A stretch of 64,000 bases of DNA from Buxus sempervirens (Eukaryota > Streptophyta > Magnoliopsida > Buxales > Buxaceae): NCBI GenBank assembly GCA_947561395.2, contig OX387191.1, positions 756,501 to 820,500 of the forward strand. The letters run 5' to 3'. This document shows positions 36,668-50,298 of this stretch, one piece after another. The notes beneath the pieces are model-generated. The model did not search any database and was not told the origin of the DNA. It saw only the letters and a program-made list of their open reading frames with translations. Numbering within the stretch: the first letter of the stretch is position 1; the number at the start of each line of letters is the position of its first letter. A program made the translations under genes and the position numbers.

Positions 36668-37027
36668 TGGGGCACGTGAGATCTCAGGGTCATTGTTTTG
36701 TCAAGTGGGGCACGTAAAAATATTTACAACAATGGAAAAACAATCGTGAGATACTCCATATAACAGCATCTCATGGCGATAGCGGGAAGCATTGTAGGTA
36801 CACATTGCATAAGATTTCATCCCTTGCCTTAGTAGAACCCTCAGAGCAAGAATTTAAGCAAAGATTGGTAATAGGGCATATAGTAAATGTACTAGTTTTC
36901 ATCTAGTCTAAGGTTTTTCTTTTTCTTTTTTCTTTTTTTTGTAACTTTCTTTTTTTTTTTTGGTAGTGTTTTTTTTTTTTTTTTGTAACTTTCGGTGTCC
37001 GGCCAACTTGCACGATCCATTAAATAT

Positions 37028-37177
37028 TGGATTGAAATCGTCTGCTGGGTGCATAGCAGCCAATAGGAATCCTGCAAGGCAGGGCCACATCACGACTGCC
37101 CTGCCCTGCAAGGCGGGGCCCACCTGCCTTGCAGGATTCCTATTGGCTGCTAGGCACCCAGCAGACGATTTCAATCC
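37028..37177. mobile_element. Hairpin MITE-like element
   Basis: Arms 37028-37083 and 37124-37177 are inverted copies with one or two differences (ggattgaaatcgtctgctgg / ccagcagacgatttcaatcc). They surround a G/C-rich loop that itself folds (gccctgcaaggcggggc). Two poly(T) stretches separated by gtaactttc lie at 36914-36985. No target duplication was fixed. It yields mirror ORFs on both strands. Confidence 0.75.
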
Positions 37178-37863
37178 TTAAATATTGGTCTAGGTTGGTA
37201 AATATTGGTCAAAACTAATCGTATCTGTTGGTTTGACTTGGTATGGTATTGCCCACAACAGAGGGCCGGTATCCAAGTTTAAAACCTTGGCTAATTTTAG
37301 TCCGATCCACAATTGAAACCAAAATTTTAACACACAAATATATATTCAACCATTCGACAACATACCTTAACCCATAATCAAATTTGAATCTGATAACAGT
37401 CAAATACCATCTTATAGTTCAATACCTAAAGTAGCTTTGGTGGGTGAAAGGGCTGTGCTGGTCGAGCAGGTGGATCGATCACAGCGTGTTTTTTATATAA
37501 GAGCTACCCCTAACCAAAATTAATTATGAATATTATCTTGCGTTTTAATTTATCAGCCATGGATTGGGTCTGTTTGACATGTTTCAACAATATCAGAACT
37601 TGGTTATATTGTACATTTTAATATTTTGTATGGAGTCCGGCCACCAAGCGTCCAAATCTGAGCTTGACTTACAAGCAAAGAAAACTATCTCAACCATAGT
37701 GTAAGTCATCACGAAGAGGACCATATACCTAATTTAGAGCTATTAACCATCATGAATCACTATATGAAGCAAAGAGGTATATAATCACCAGTTTTGGTTA
37801 GATAGCCGCGTCATGGGTGGTAGGGTCGTGTGGAGACCATATCGCCTGGACCATCTCGCTAGA

Positions 37864-37952
37864 AGATCTGCTAGTCCAACGATAATGCATGTGTCCACAT
37901 CAACCTCTCATACCTATGTGAATACATGTATTGCCGTTGGACCAACAGATCT
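37864..37952. repeat. Hairpin repeat, copy 2 (first copy at 547-642)
   Basis: Arms agatctgctagtccaac and gttggaccaacagatct are inverted, and the tail cttccagcc.acggctcca matches the copy near 640-660. The arms are better preserved here than in copy 1. Confidence 0.6.
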
Positions 37953-37984
37953 TCCAGCCTACGGCTCCAGCAGATTTCAAGTCA

Positions 37985-38110
37985 ATCATGTGCAATGGTG
38001 GAACCTCGTTCAAGCTGGTGTGGGTGGGGGGCAAGCCAGAAATTTTAGAGAGGGCAAAACATAAATTTTAATTAAAACATATAAAATATATATATTTCTA
38101 ATTAAAAATA

Positions 38111-38148
<38 letters not shown>

Positions 38149-38310
38149 CGCGGCAATTAACTTTTATATATTTTTTAATTCCTTCCCCCCCACCCACAAC
38201 TCATTGAAATACCCCCGTAACTTATTGAAATTTCTATATTTCATGAGAAGTGTTAATTGAAGAAAAATTTTGCCCCCTCAGATTTGGAGTCCTGGTTCCG
38301 CCACTAGTTG
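37985..38310. mobile_element. Possible small inverted-repeat element around the poly(G) tract
   Basis: The left edge (atggtggaacctcgttc..ggggggcaa) and the reverse complement of the right edge (agtggcggaaccaggactcc..gagggggcaa) are alike and inverted. A GTGGCGGAACCAGGA terminus is familiar from non-coding plant repeats. No target duplication was found. Confidence 0.35.
38113..38148 (+). repeat. Poly(G) tract, 36 G
   Basis: An uninterrupted run of 36 G bases followed by cgcgg, in otherwise very AT-rich DNA. Such runs are rare in plant nuclear DNA and hard to sequence, so the exact length may be an artefact. Confidence 0.9.
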
Positions 38311-38319
38311 TGTGGGCCA

Positions 38320-40520
38320 TGCTCATGTACATGTTTTTAATTAAACTTTGTAATGGATGAGAATACATACTTATGTTGGGATTTCAATGAGAATTTGGCG
38401 CGAAATTTTTTAGTAGATGGGGAGCGTCTGTGGGGACAGAAGTGATCCAATACAAATCTTTTCTTCTTGACAAGCATCTGATTTGAAAGGGCAAAGGATT
38501 AACAAATTAAAGGACAAATAGCAGTGGTTACCTGTACAAAACTCCAATACAATAAGTCAACATTAACGGATACGTGATTTACGTGTGTGAGACTACTCTA
38601 GAATGGAAACAAAATTTTTTCAATCCTCAAAGTTTCTTCTAGATCCGGTCTTTGGATTTTCTACAACATTGCTTTGCTGCTGTCTTATCAGATGTGGTTA
38701 GGATTGCCTATGATGTCCCTTCACATGAGCAAAATATCTCTTTATATCATATGAATAAATGTTAGAATTTGCCTCTCATCAATAGATAGAAAGACAACAC
38801 TAATAACGTCAGTGCACCTAAAAACTTAAGCTAATACATGATCATATAACTATATATATATATATATACTATTAGTAAAAGGAAGAGGGGGAATATTCCT
38901 CCCCAGATTCTGGTTTTTCTTTTTTTTTTTCCAACTATTGCCCTCCCAACTAAAACAATCCGAAACTATAACCACCCCCAATACTCTTTTTACATTCGAG
39001 TTTAAACCCCTACTTGTATGCTATAGCTAAGGGTGAGGACATGTAATATGCACGTACCACCACTAATGTGTGTGTGTATATATATATATCAAAGGCCCAA
39101 CATATAAAATTAAATAAAGAATTAAAAGCATTAAAAATATTCTACAGCCAATATCCTCCAGTCTTATCCGTAATAGAATTTAGATTAGCTCGATTAAACT
39201 AAAAGATTCAATGAGAAACCTTATTATAATGATTTTTATTAAATTTTTAATTTTTACAGACCAACCATTACCTAAATGGGAGTCCTTAATTGTCTTTAAT
39301 GAGTGTCAAACGACAGTCATAAATTATTTTTACTTCATTTGTCAAATAATGCACGTGATAATAATAATAAATAGTTTCGAATTCAACCTTATCATTATCT
39401 TTCGACAAAACAGTGCAAACTGAGGTTCTCCAAAGGCTGTCGTGTTGAACACGTGGCGTTCTGATTAGATAACGACATCTAGGCGGCTGTCCACGTTACA
39501 TGGATAAGGGAAGGATCAACCCACGAATGAACAGTATTGAATCTTGGAAAGTTGGAAGGTAACAACAAAACAATTTTTACAATGAAAAGGAGACTTCGTT
39601 TCACCGCGCTTAAAGCCAAGAACGAGAGCTGGCCTACCCTAAAGAGATGATGTCATTCTTAGAAAAGGTTCGATTTCATTTGGATTGGCTGCAATGGTGT
39701 AACGTGAACTAAAAGAGTGGTTCAATTTAAAAATAGAAAAAAAAATTCAATCAGTCTTGTGTAATTGATTTTTAATTTATAAATTGATCAACGAACCACA
39801 ACTCTATCGGTAGTATTGAATTTATTCACCTGTTCTATGCATGGCCAATTCAAACAGCCCATTTAAGAAGATACCCTCTAGATGAGTCATGGGAGCAATA
39901 TTTTAATCTTTGCATAAGATCTTAAAACTGTGTAAAGATCACATCTATTGAGAATTGGACATTCCAATACTTTCCATAAGACCCAAACCAGATTATGGTC
40001 CTTTGATATGGTTAATAAAAGGCCTATCAAGTTCAATTAGCTAAAGCCATAGAACATTCACAAAAATTCAAAAAAATATTAAAAAAAAAAAGCCTTAAAA
40101 CAACAAGTTTGGTCTCCTGGAGGTAGAAGGCGGTCGAGTTATTCCAACAACTTTTAGACAGGCCTGGTTAGGTTTTCTTTGTGTTAATCAAGCCCAGACT
40201 TAATTGTAAGCCCAAATTCTTTGGGTCTTTCATAAATGAGGCTGGCCCAAAGTCACATCTGTAATATATTCATTTTTGGATCATATCTAATATAAAATTT
40301 AATTTTTTGGTACATAAAAAAGATGTTACACTGCTTCAACGTTTAGGCTGTGTTTGGAACCCTGGATTTGGGGAGAAAAGAAAAGAAAATGCTAAATTTT
40401 CTTTTCTCTTGTTCGGTTTAGGTGAAGGAAAATGAGATTTTTTCTCCAAATTTTCCCTCCCTCTTTCTCTCTAATGTAAACAATTTTCTCTCCAAAAAGA
40501 TAAGAATTTTGAAAAAAAAA
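38320..40520. other. Intergenic, microsatellites only
   Basis: No gene recognised. It holds a TA microsatellite at about 38851-38869 and a TG/TA stretch at about 39069-39090. From 40346 a segment begins aggctgtgtttggaaccctgg, a wording common to ends of small plant DNA elements; the other end was not found. Confidence 0.5.
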
Positions 40521-40526
40521 AAATTC

Positions 40527-40712
40527 ACCATCACCCATCACCACCACAACCCACCATCGCCCGCCAATACTGTCGACCACCACCACCATTTGCCACTACC
40601 GCCCACCACCACCACCCACCAACCGCCACCACCACCATCATCTCTTGCTACCACCACCCACTGCCACTTGCCACCACCATCACCCACTGCCACACGGCAC
40701 CACCACCCCAAC
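40527..40712 (+). repeat. CCA-rich imperfect trinucleotide tract
   Basis: About 185 bp of degenerate (CCA)n / (CAC)n. It produces long His/Pro/Thr and Gly/Trp/Val ORFs on the two strands, which are not genes. Confidence 0.85.
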
Positions 40713-41722
40713 TCATCATCTTTACTAAAATATATATATTTTTTTCTTCTCATTTCTCATCTGAAACTGATAAAGCTTTGAAGAAAAATACAATTTAGTC
40801 CATGAGCGGCTCAAAGCCTGCCAAGACTCACCAGTCACCAGGGTACAAAAGAGCTAAAATTGGGAGAAACGACGGGGCCTTGGAAAAATCCAGCCCTTTA
40901 AGTTTCCATGACAGAACTAAAGACTAGATAGTGGTGGATCTTGGTCCTTCCTTAGCCCGGCCATTTTAAGCCCTTGGCTCCACAGTGACTGTTGAAGGAA
41001 TTCCCACAAGGAGGAAGATTGACCTAAGTGAACAATAACAACCTTTCGGATCTATCATATTTTTGTTATTCCTATTATTTTTTGGGTAAATTCACATGCT
41101 CTGAGTTGGGATTTACTGAAAGTTTCGAAACCAACATTAATATATTTGGAAGAGTTGATGGCTACTTGATTCTGACAAGTGTTTCTCAGAACGCACATGC
41201 ACATGAGATCTATTAGGAATTTAGGAGAAACTTGGGACCATGTGAGCACCGCTGGAAAGGCAGGGAGAGCTCTCCCTCACTTGCGTCTCCTTCCCACAAT
41301 AAATTGTAATTATATAATCCATACTCCCAATCATTGCACCAAGTTCCACAGTCCCTGAACCCCTCACACTTTTTCAATTAATACTCTCTCATCTCCCAAG
41401 AAATCCCATACAACCACTGCAATTGCAGAGCTATCGATGAACATGCACTGCTCAAGCATCTGACTTGCAACTTGATCAAGTTCCACCCCATTAATCTAAT
41501 CTGGTTTTAACCCTGCTGTGAATTATAAGGCTTGTGAATTAATCAGTAGAATTCAAGCAAGCAAGGACTACATTGAGGGGAATTTGCTTACATAAAAATT
41601 TTATTACTACATTGATCAAGTACAATTTACAAGATCCACTTGGGGGGATGAGAAAAAGATTAAGAAGAAAGCAGCTACAGTGCTAAACCATCTTGCCTCT
41701 GCGTGTGCATTTCCTGTGTTAC

Positions 41723-44700
41723 TCAGACTGAATCATCATCACAGAAAGCAAAGGAGCAACTTGATGATCCTTGAAAGATGATACTCCGAGCAGGCGCGGA
41801 GGAAAGAGCCGGTGAAACCCCCTTGGATAACTCTGGCTCTGACCTTACCACGTCGACATGTCGGATCCCTTTAAGCATGGCAACAACATCCTTCATCATA
41901 GGACGATCATTAGCTCTTGAGCTGACACACAGAAACGAGACTGCAAGTGTCTGGAGCATCTCATGAATCTGAGTGTCAGGCCGGCCTTGGAGCCTTGGAT
42001 CGAATATGTCAACAGCGTCCTGTTTGCTGTTCAAGTGGCCACGAACCCATTGAACCAAGTGTGCACCCCCCGGCAAGGTTGGGTCTAGAGGATGTCTCCC
42101 AGTCAAGACCTCAATTAGAACCACACCAAAACTGTAGACATCACTCTTCTCCGTAATCCGCTGCATTGAGGCATGCTCTGAGATCACAATTATATGAGTT
42201 AGAATTTGGACTAAAGAAACAAACAAACAAAATACACAACAATTACAGATTGGGATGAAGAAGAATTAATTACCTGGAGCCATGTAACCGTAAGACCCAG
42301 CAAGATTAGGCTTCATACTCCCTTTTGAAAATTCGTCGCAACCATCATTATTCACAGTCACAGGCCTGGCTAACCCAAAGTCAGCCAAATAAGGCTCCAA
42401 ACCTGGACCCAGCAACACGTTCATGGCCTTGACATCTCCATGCAAGATTGCAGGGACACAGTCGTGGTGCAGGTAAGCAAGAGCGTGTGCAATACCCAGC
42501 ACAATGTCATACCTAATCTCCCATTCCGCTGCCACCTTCCCTCCACCATGAAGGAGCGAGCTCAAGCTCCCATTTGGGAGGAAATCGTAAAAGAGGAGCT
42601 TCATGTTTCGGTTTGCACACCATCCCAGTAGCCTCACAATGTTCTTGTGTCGAATCAAACCGAGTGTCCTGATTTCAGACCCAAAGGCCCCTGCTGAGGA
42701 TTCTTCAGCAGACGATGACCACATCTTCTTCACTGCAAGGGTATCCCCACTAGGGATTGCCACCTTGTAGACCACCCCAGAGCCACCGGTGCCGATTACA
42801 TTCGCTGATATCAGATTCTGAACGACATCATCCATGGAGAATTCCAGCTTCTGGTAAAGAGTCACCTCCCATGTATCGACCTCCATGGACCTGGCACTAT
42901 CTATACGCACACGAATTAACATGTATATGCCAAGTAGTAGTACTACTGCACTGGTGCTCACAAGTAATGACATGGCTAGCTTCAGTGCTGATTTTGTGTG
43001 GGCATTGGGCTCCATGTGATTGGCTGGAGTCGCAAAACCGCCGGAGATGTAAAGTGCCCGGTTTCCGGCGAGATCCTTCAGAGGGAGTTTTCGGAAGAAT
43101 GGGGTGTTAGGCAACTCACCTGATAAGTCATTGAAGGATATGTTTAGGGTCACGAGGTTTTGAAGGCTTGCCAATATGTCCACGTTCCCAGTGAGCTTAT
43201 TGTGCGAGATGTCAAGGGCACCAAGCTTGCTGAGGCCAGACAATTGAGCCGGGATTTCTCCTGAAAGCTGGTTGCAGCTAAGATTTAGAGAGATCTCAAG
43301 TGCAGGAATCTGACCCAATTCCTTTGGTATCTCACCGGAGAGACCATTGTTTCCGAGATCTAATAACTGTAGCTTACTACAAGATACGAGCTCTGATGGA
43401 ATCCTGCCAGAAATTCGATTCTTTCCAAGAATGAGTTTATACAACTCTGTTAACGCCCCAATACTGGGAGGCAGAGGACCTGTAAGCCTATTATCGGAAA
43501 TGTCCATCACTTGTAGGCTTTTCGGCAGCATCTCAGGTACAGAACCAGTGAGCCCATTTGAATGGAGATCAAGAGATTCAAGGTTTGCACATTCGGATAT
43601 TGATGGAGGAATTTCTCCTACAAAATGGTTGTTGCTCATGTCAAGAAAATTCAAATTCTTCAAGTTTCCAATCTCAGCTGGAATTGTCCCGGCCAACCTG
43701 TTGTCATTTGATCGAAACCGATATAAGTTTGTGCAGTTTCCAATATCTGGTGGTATAAAACCAGATAAATCATTGGATAACAGCAGCAACTTGGTGAGAT
43801 TTCTCAATCCAAAAATCCGTTTCGGAATTGGTCCGAAGAGATTGTTGTTAGACAGATCAAGAGCCTGAAGATCCTGACAATCAGCAAGACTCTCCGGTAT
43901 ATTCCCTGTCAACTTATTCTTCCAGGCAAAGAACAAAGTCATGCTCCTCAATTTGCCAATGCCAACTGGAATCTCACCAGAAATGTAGTTGTTGTCGACT
44001 TCAAGAATAGTTAAAGCAGTGCAGTTCAAGATTTCAGAAGGTATGGTACCTGACAACTGATTAACACTCAGCTGAAGCTCTTGAAGTGCCAACAGGTTTC
44101 CAAGGCTTCTTGGAATGCTGCCTGACAATATATTCTCCGACAAATCCACGACAGCGAGCTCTCTGCAGCTTCCTAGCTCGAATGGGATAGTACCCACCAA
44201 GCTGTTCTGCCACAACAGCAGACTCTGAAGCTTTCTTAACATACCAATTTGTCTTGGGATTGAACCTGAGATTGAATTCTGATAGAAGTATAGGTTCTGC
44301 AAATCACTGCAGTTCCCAATCTCCTCTGGGATAGGACCTGACAAAAGAGATGTGTAGATTGCAATTGTTTGAAGCCTTTTCAGTAATCCTACCGACTGAG
44401 GAAGACTTCCAGAAATGCTGGTTTCTGCAAGGCCTAACATTACCAAATTGCTGCAGTTTCCTATTTCCCCAGGGAGCTCGCCTTTGAGATTTTGATTCCC
44501 ACCAGCTCGGAAAATTTCTAGCTTGCTTAATTTCCCAATACTCTTTGGAACTTCACCACTGAGTTGATTGTCATAGAGCGTCAGATTCACAAGGCTTGAA
44601 AGGTTTCCAATGTCATAAGGAATGTCACCTTCAAGAAAATTTGTATTCAGAGCAAGACTCTGCAGCTTGCTCAGACCACAAATTTCACTTGGAATTTTGC

Positions 44701-45112
44701 CTGAGATAGCATTGTTGCTGAAATCAATGAGACCCAATTCAAGATATTCTCCAACTTCTTTTGGAATTGAGCCTGTGAGGTTGGTTGCTGAGAGGATGAG
44801 CGCGTTCAAGGACTTGAGAGATCGAAAATTTGAAGGCAGTGACCCTTGCAGATCCACTGACTTCAATCTTATCTGGACCACGTCGCCGTTTGAGTTGCAG
44901 GTGACACCAAACCATTTGCAAGGACTTGAGTCTGATGGATTCCATGATTGCAATGCATCAGTGGAGCTGTTTAAAGTTTCTTTCCATGAGAGCAGCACTT
45001 GGCCCTGCTCATCAACAGAGAAACAACACAAGAAAAGAGAATTTAATGAAAGAAGTAGGGTGAAGGAGAAGATACTAGGAGAAAGAAAAAGACTCTTTGG
45101 TTTTGCAGGCAT
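41723..45112 (-). CDS. LRR receptor-like kinase, RGI/RGFR type
   Basis: Receptor kinase of the LRR-XI class, 1,097 aa from two exons (42274-45112 and 41723-42177; GT-AG intron of 96 bp that splits the codon after GYMAP). Order: signal peptide (about 1-33), N-terminal cap with SPCKWFGVTC, about two dozen LRRs to near residue 665, one membrane span (about 710-733, LAMSLLVSTSAVVLLLGIYM), then the kinase. The glycine loop GTGGSGVV is at 774-781, the VAIK lysine at about 795, HGDVKAMN at 891-898, and DFG at 911-913. HGD replaces HRD, so it is a non-RD kinase, as expected for this subgroup. The closest relatives by memory are the root meristem growth factor receptors RGI3/RGI4 (At4g26540, At5g56040), which bind sulfated RGF/GLV peptides and regulate root stem-cell activity. 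The C-terminal tail is Ser-rich. No defects are seen. Confidence 0.93.
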
Positions 45113-48100
45113 TGTTGATAGGAGAAAACAGGTGATCCGTTTTGGGATTGTAGAGGGGAGAACCCCATGTTTTGTTTATAGAAGAAAACCAGATGATCTA
45201 GATCCAAGAGCTACTTCTTTTTCTATTATTATTCTAATTGTTATTGTGGTTGTTAAATGAGAGATGGAGATGAAGAGGGGATTTTTGGTTAGTTTATGTA
45301 AATGGATGCTGTCAAAACTTTGTTTTGTACATATGAATGAATTAATTTTGTCATCAGAATTGGCTGTTAGGAATGATAATATGGGTGTCAATAGATCAAT
45401 AAAAAGTGGATTTTATCTTTCTCTTTGGACACACCATGACAGTTTTTGTTTGTCTTTTGGCTTTTCGTTTCTTGAATTTGATATGTTGATAGAGATTTTT
45501 TTTTTCCCTTTTTTGATGAAAATATTATTCATTTTCTCATAAAAAAATGTTCTTAGTGAATTATTTTGCTAGGATTAATAAAACAAAGAGACTGACACAA
45601 TATTTTTAGTCATGAATCAAACATATTTTTAGCACACAAGTGGAGTTAATATTTTTTACTCTTCAGTTGATGGAATATATGCTAAAAATTTATGATCTAG
45701 TAATCCAAAAAAATGTAGATATTCAAACATCACAATCAAGCGGTTAGCTCTAGATTGGACAATTAAGCTTCTCGGTTATGAGTCTTGATTGATCAGATTA
45801 AGTTGCCAGTAAGCCAATCCAAGAGATTGTCCATCAATCAAATTGCCATATTTGATGAGTTGACTGTGTTTTAAAAGTACGAGGCCTCATAAAGTATCTC
45901 TTTATTTGGTTGAGTGCAGAGCATTTTTCTTGTGAATTAAAGAAGAAAACCTTATTTTCCCTATTCAAACAAAAGGAAATTGTAAATGGGTTCTGTTTAC
46001 CAATTTAAAGGCATTTGACAATATTTTTACTGTGGATTAAGCTGAAATTCGGGGATCTGATTTGATTATTCTATAGAAGAAATGGGTACTTTTAGTGTTA
46101 TTTAAAGCATTGATGGAGATCTATTTTGGTTAATTTACAGATGAAAGAAGTTTGGAATCTATGAAGAGGTGAAATGCACATGGAAGTAAGAACCAAGTGA
46201 AAGAAAACAATTATAAATGGCAAATCTGGTCATGTTGTCGGGTGGCCTTTGCTGTAAAGGAAAAAAAAACGAAATAAGAAAGATGTAAATGGCCTTGAGT
46301 GGAGGGGACAACAACACCATCAACATGAGTTCTTAATTACTATTACTTACAAACAAAAACTAAATAATATATGAGACAAATACTTATATGTATTAAGAAA
46401 CAATAGATTAAGCCTTATGACATTGCCATTAGAGTCACAAGATCAGGGATCGATCTCAAGTGAAAAAGAAATGCCCACCTAAATCTTCAATGGTAAAAGG
46501 TTGGACCAGAACAAGCTGTTCTCCTTCAAAATGAAAGAGACTGGAAAAAGAAAAGATTACAAAGAAAGAGAAGATCAATGAGCCAAGGATGGACAAATAA
46601 AGAGACAACAGCAACATTAAAAGAAGAGACAAAGACAACATAAAAATAAAACAAAAAGAAAGAAGGCAATAGCTTAATTGAATGGTCCCTTAAGTAGAAG
46701 GGTTTGAATTCCAACCTGGTCCAAAAAGCAGTATTTGATTTAAGTTGGCAATGATGTCCATTTATACTAATATACTTATGAACGGAATCTAAGCTAAATT
46801 TTTAGTCATGGATTGGCTTAAGTGAGTGATGGGATCCCCTTGGCTGGATCTGATCTGATCTGGATCGCATGAAGATGAACATGTTCACCTCGAGGGGAAG
46901 CATAAGATGACCTTTACAGGTTGCTTAATGGCTTAAGGCGTACTTCAGCAATTAAATGATGTGTTGGAGTTTAGTGAGCATTAAGATACCCTTCTGCACA
47001 TGAGAGTAGTATCAGCACTCATACTTTTCTAACTAGTTTATGGACAATATACTTTCACCCCAAGTACATGTAATGCCTTCCCCTGTGATGCAAATTTTTT
47101 TATTTAGTGTTGCTGTCAATATGGACCTGGTTGCACGTGAAACAGAGAAAGAAAGAGAGAGAGAGAGAGAGTTTTTAATCACAAAAGACTTTCATCCTGG
47201 AAGTTGCTTTTGTAATTGTGATTAGAACTCCTTTCTCTTTCAATGGAGGAATGACTCCTGACTGCCTTCTTGGGTGATGATGCTTTTGTTAAAATAAATG
47301 GAATTTCGTTAGGCTAAACCCCATTAAAGTCAAATCATCGACCCCTTATTCACCTTTATCTTCTTTTTTCCTTCGGCAATTTGTCCCAATCCTTTCCCTA
47401 TTTTCAGGATTGGTGTCGTCCAAAGACTTTCTCTTCCACATTTAACTGTTAAACTAATCAAAAAATAAGTAGAACTGAAAAGGAGAGGAAAGAGCTTATC
47501 TTTGGATTCTTTTAACTTCGTGCAACTCTATCTGCTTACCCGACCATACCCTCAAATTGTCCAGACTTCAAATTATCTTTGAGCTCGAAATTTGTGCACT
47601 ACAACCTCTTCATTTCAGTCATGGGATGGATCCGAGCACCTCAGATTCAGGACCATTGCAATAATACAGAGAAGAAAAATATCAGGGTCAATTGCACGGA
47701 GGGGAAGCTGACGAGACCTAGAAAGTTTGTGGGGTTACCATGCTGCTTCTGTCATTTCACCAACGATAAGTTTATTGAGTCGAACATTAGTTGGTGACTT
47801 GGTGCTCATCATCACAGTTTAGGAAGACGGTGCTTCCCCCTTTTCCATGTTTATTTCTAGGGAAAGCTCTTCCATGTGGTCCCTTTGCTTTATCAAAGCA
47901 CCCCCATTTGGATCCAAATCATCCAATAAAAGATCGAATTAGTGCATGGTCAAAGGGATAATAAAAAGGAGAAACGAGAAACCGCTCTGATAAATACCCT
48001 TGAGCATGGATGACTTTCACCAAAATCCTGAAGATTGATTGGTTCGTCCTTAAAAAGGTTGTCCGCAATGGAAAAGTGCTGATATTTTTATAACAATGGG

Positions 48101-50298
48101 CCACTGAAAAGTGAACACAACCACTACAAGTATAGGCTCCAGATGATACCGCGGCTATACTTTTTTGTTCTTTCTGTTGGTAGGTAGTACCGCAGTGGTA
48201 TGTTCTTAGACTATAACTTGCTTTTGATAGGCTACGCCCTGGTTCCCAGGGATTTAACAATTTCAAGAGAAGACTAGTTTGAAGTTTGGTAACAAAAAAT
48301 TCATTCTTTTAGAGGATATAAATTTTACAACCGTTCATTCTCATTTGATGGTCATTTTAGGAATTCATTCGATGGCTTAAAATGATTTACAGAATGAGTT
48401 CCTTAAAAAAGTAAAAACAAAATAATAAAAATAGATCTTTGGTTGCAATTTGAGTGAGTGTTCTCCAAATAAGTTTTAAAAATGTACTTAAAAAGAGGAA
48501 TTATCGTTAGACCCGTTTTTGGATTTTTAAACTCATTTTTCAAAAATGTGATGGCAAACTCTTAATATTTAAAAACTCTAAAAGATATGCTTGTAACTTG
48601 TTACAAAGACTTACTTTACATGACAAGAACATACCTATCATTTATGAAGAATTATTTTAGGTTAGAACATTGACAAAATTGCAATGTTTATAAACTCTAT
48701 ATAAATATGAAAAGTCTTTTCCCAAAAAAAATTGAAAAGTGGGTTATCAAATAATGTTCAAACCCAGCTTCTCTCAACCATTGAGAATGTATTGCAATCA
48801 AAGGCCTAAGCTGCTCATTCCCCAAATTGAGTATATATCCCAAACAAAGCCTAGGCTTTTTATTCTTGTCTTCGGATTCCTCCATTGTGATTTAATATCT
48901 GGACATCTTTTCTCTTCTTCTTTTCTTTTTTTCTTTTGTTTCAGCTTTTCCCATTTAAACTACACGTTTTATTGTATACTATCAAAAGGATTAGTCACTT
49001 ACGAGCTGTGCATTAGAAATATTTCTTAGCACCTGGCCTCTTGCCACGCACTTGAGTCTTGACCACTGCGTTTATATGCTATTCAAACCTTCGTCTCCTT
49101 ATTTTTGCTCCTAATGATGGAGCAACGGTAATCGACAACATTGGCAAGCAAGGTCGCCTTACTTTCTTTTACCCCAACTTCCTCAATTTTCAGTCTCCAG
49201 CTCTTCGTCCCTTCAATTTTTTTCCTTTCCATTTTTGCAACCACCACGGCAACAAAGAAAGTCTATAACATTATCAGTTCCACATCTCAAATTAAAATAA
49301 CTTCAATATCTTCCGTTTGCTTTCGCGTCACCACAACTCCACTTGAACGTCAAACTGCCTCAAATATTCCGCTTTGAACTTTAAAAACCTTAGCTGCTGA
49401 AACAAAAAACGTTTCCCACATTCTATGTTCAAAATGATTAACCATTTTTTTTTTGGTAATATCAAAATGATTAACCATGCAACCCCTTTTACTTAACTAC
49501 AAAATAAAGGAAAACTGCACTGTGCTCCAGATTTTTCTTGGTAAAGTTGCAATTTTGTGGCCTGTGGGATCACATTTCCAATGTAAGCAAAGAGTTGGTA
49601 GGGAATATTTCATACCAAAACTAAGCTTGCGTCACTCTGTACGTAAAAAAGCTGGGAATATTGTCATGGTTGCAGGCTTTCCAAGTTTTGGTGCAGATGG
49701 CAGTGTACCGAACCCGGAGCAGTTGTTGACTTAATGAGACTTAAAATACCACCAAACAATTGGCACACAAATGTCAATCTGCCATGGTTACTGATGATGT
49801 GCCACCTCTTCTATGGGTCATATGGCCAGAGGATTTACTGTGCATCTCATTTACTTAATCAAAGATCAGTAACCTTTACTTAATCAAAAACGGCAACTTT
49901 GATTATTCTCTACGCAGGAACCTTGTATCAGTAAAAACTCGAGTACAAACTCCAAAAATCTCAAAGAGAGAAAAAAGATAACGAAGAATAATCAAATCTT
50001 TCATCAAAGGGTCAAGGATATGATTATGGTCCATCATCTAATAGCAGGGATAGCCAATCAAACGTGGAAAATGCATCTAAGTAAACTATCAAGTTTTCTG
50101 GAAAACCTTTTCAACTCGCTACCATTAAAAGCTCAAAATATCATCTCTGTTCAATGTAGCAGGGTTTACGGTGGCTAAAAACATCAAGAGTACCCAAAAT
50201 CATAACTCTGGTTGCTATTCATCAGTATACTCCAGAAATTCTAAAATCTTACAGATGGCATTGGGGAAAAAAGGAAGAGAGAAAATGAAGACATCATG
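45113..50298. other. Intergenic: LRR-kinase upstream region and SFT2 3' side
   Basis: A 5.2-kb AT-rich stretch with no recognisable gene or RNA. A short GA microsatellite lies at about 47150-47171. ORFs here are under 120 codons and without family motifs. Confidence 0.5.
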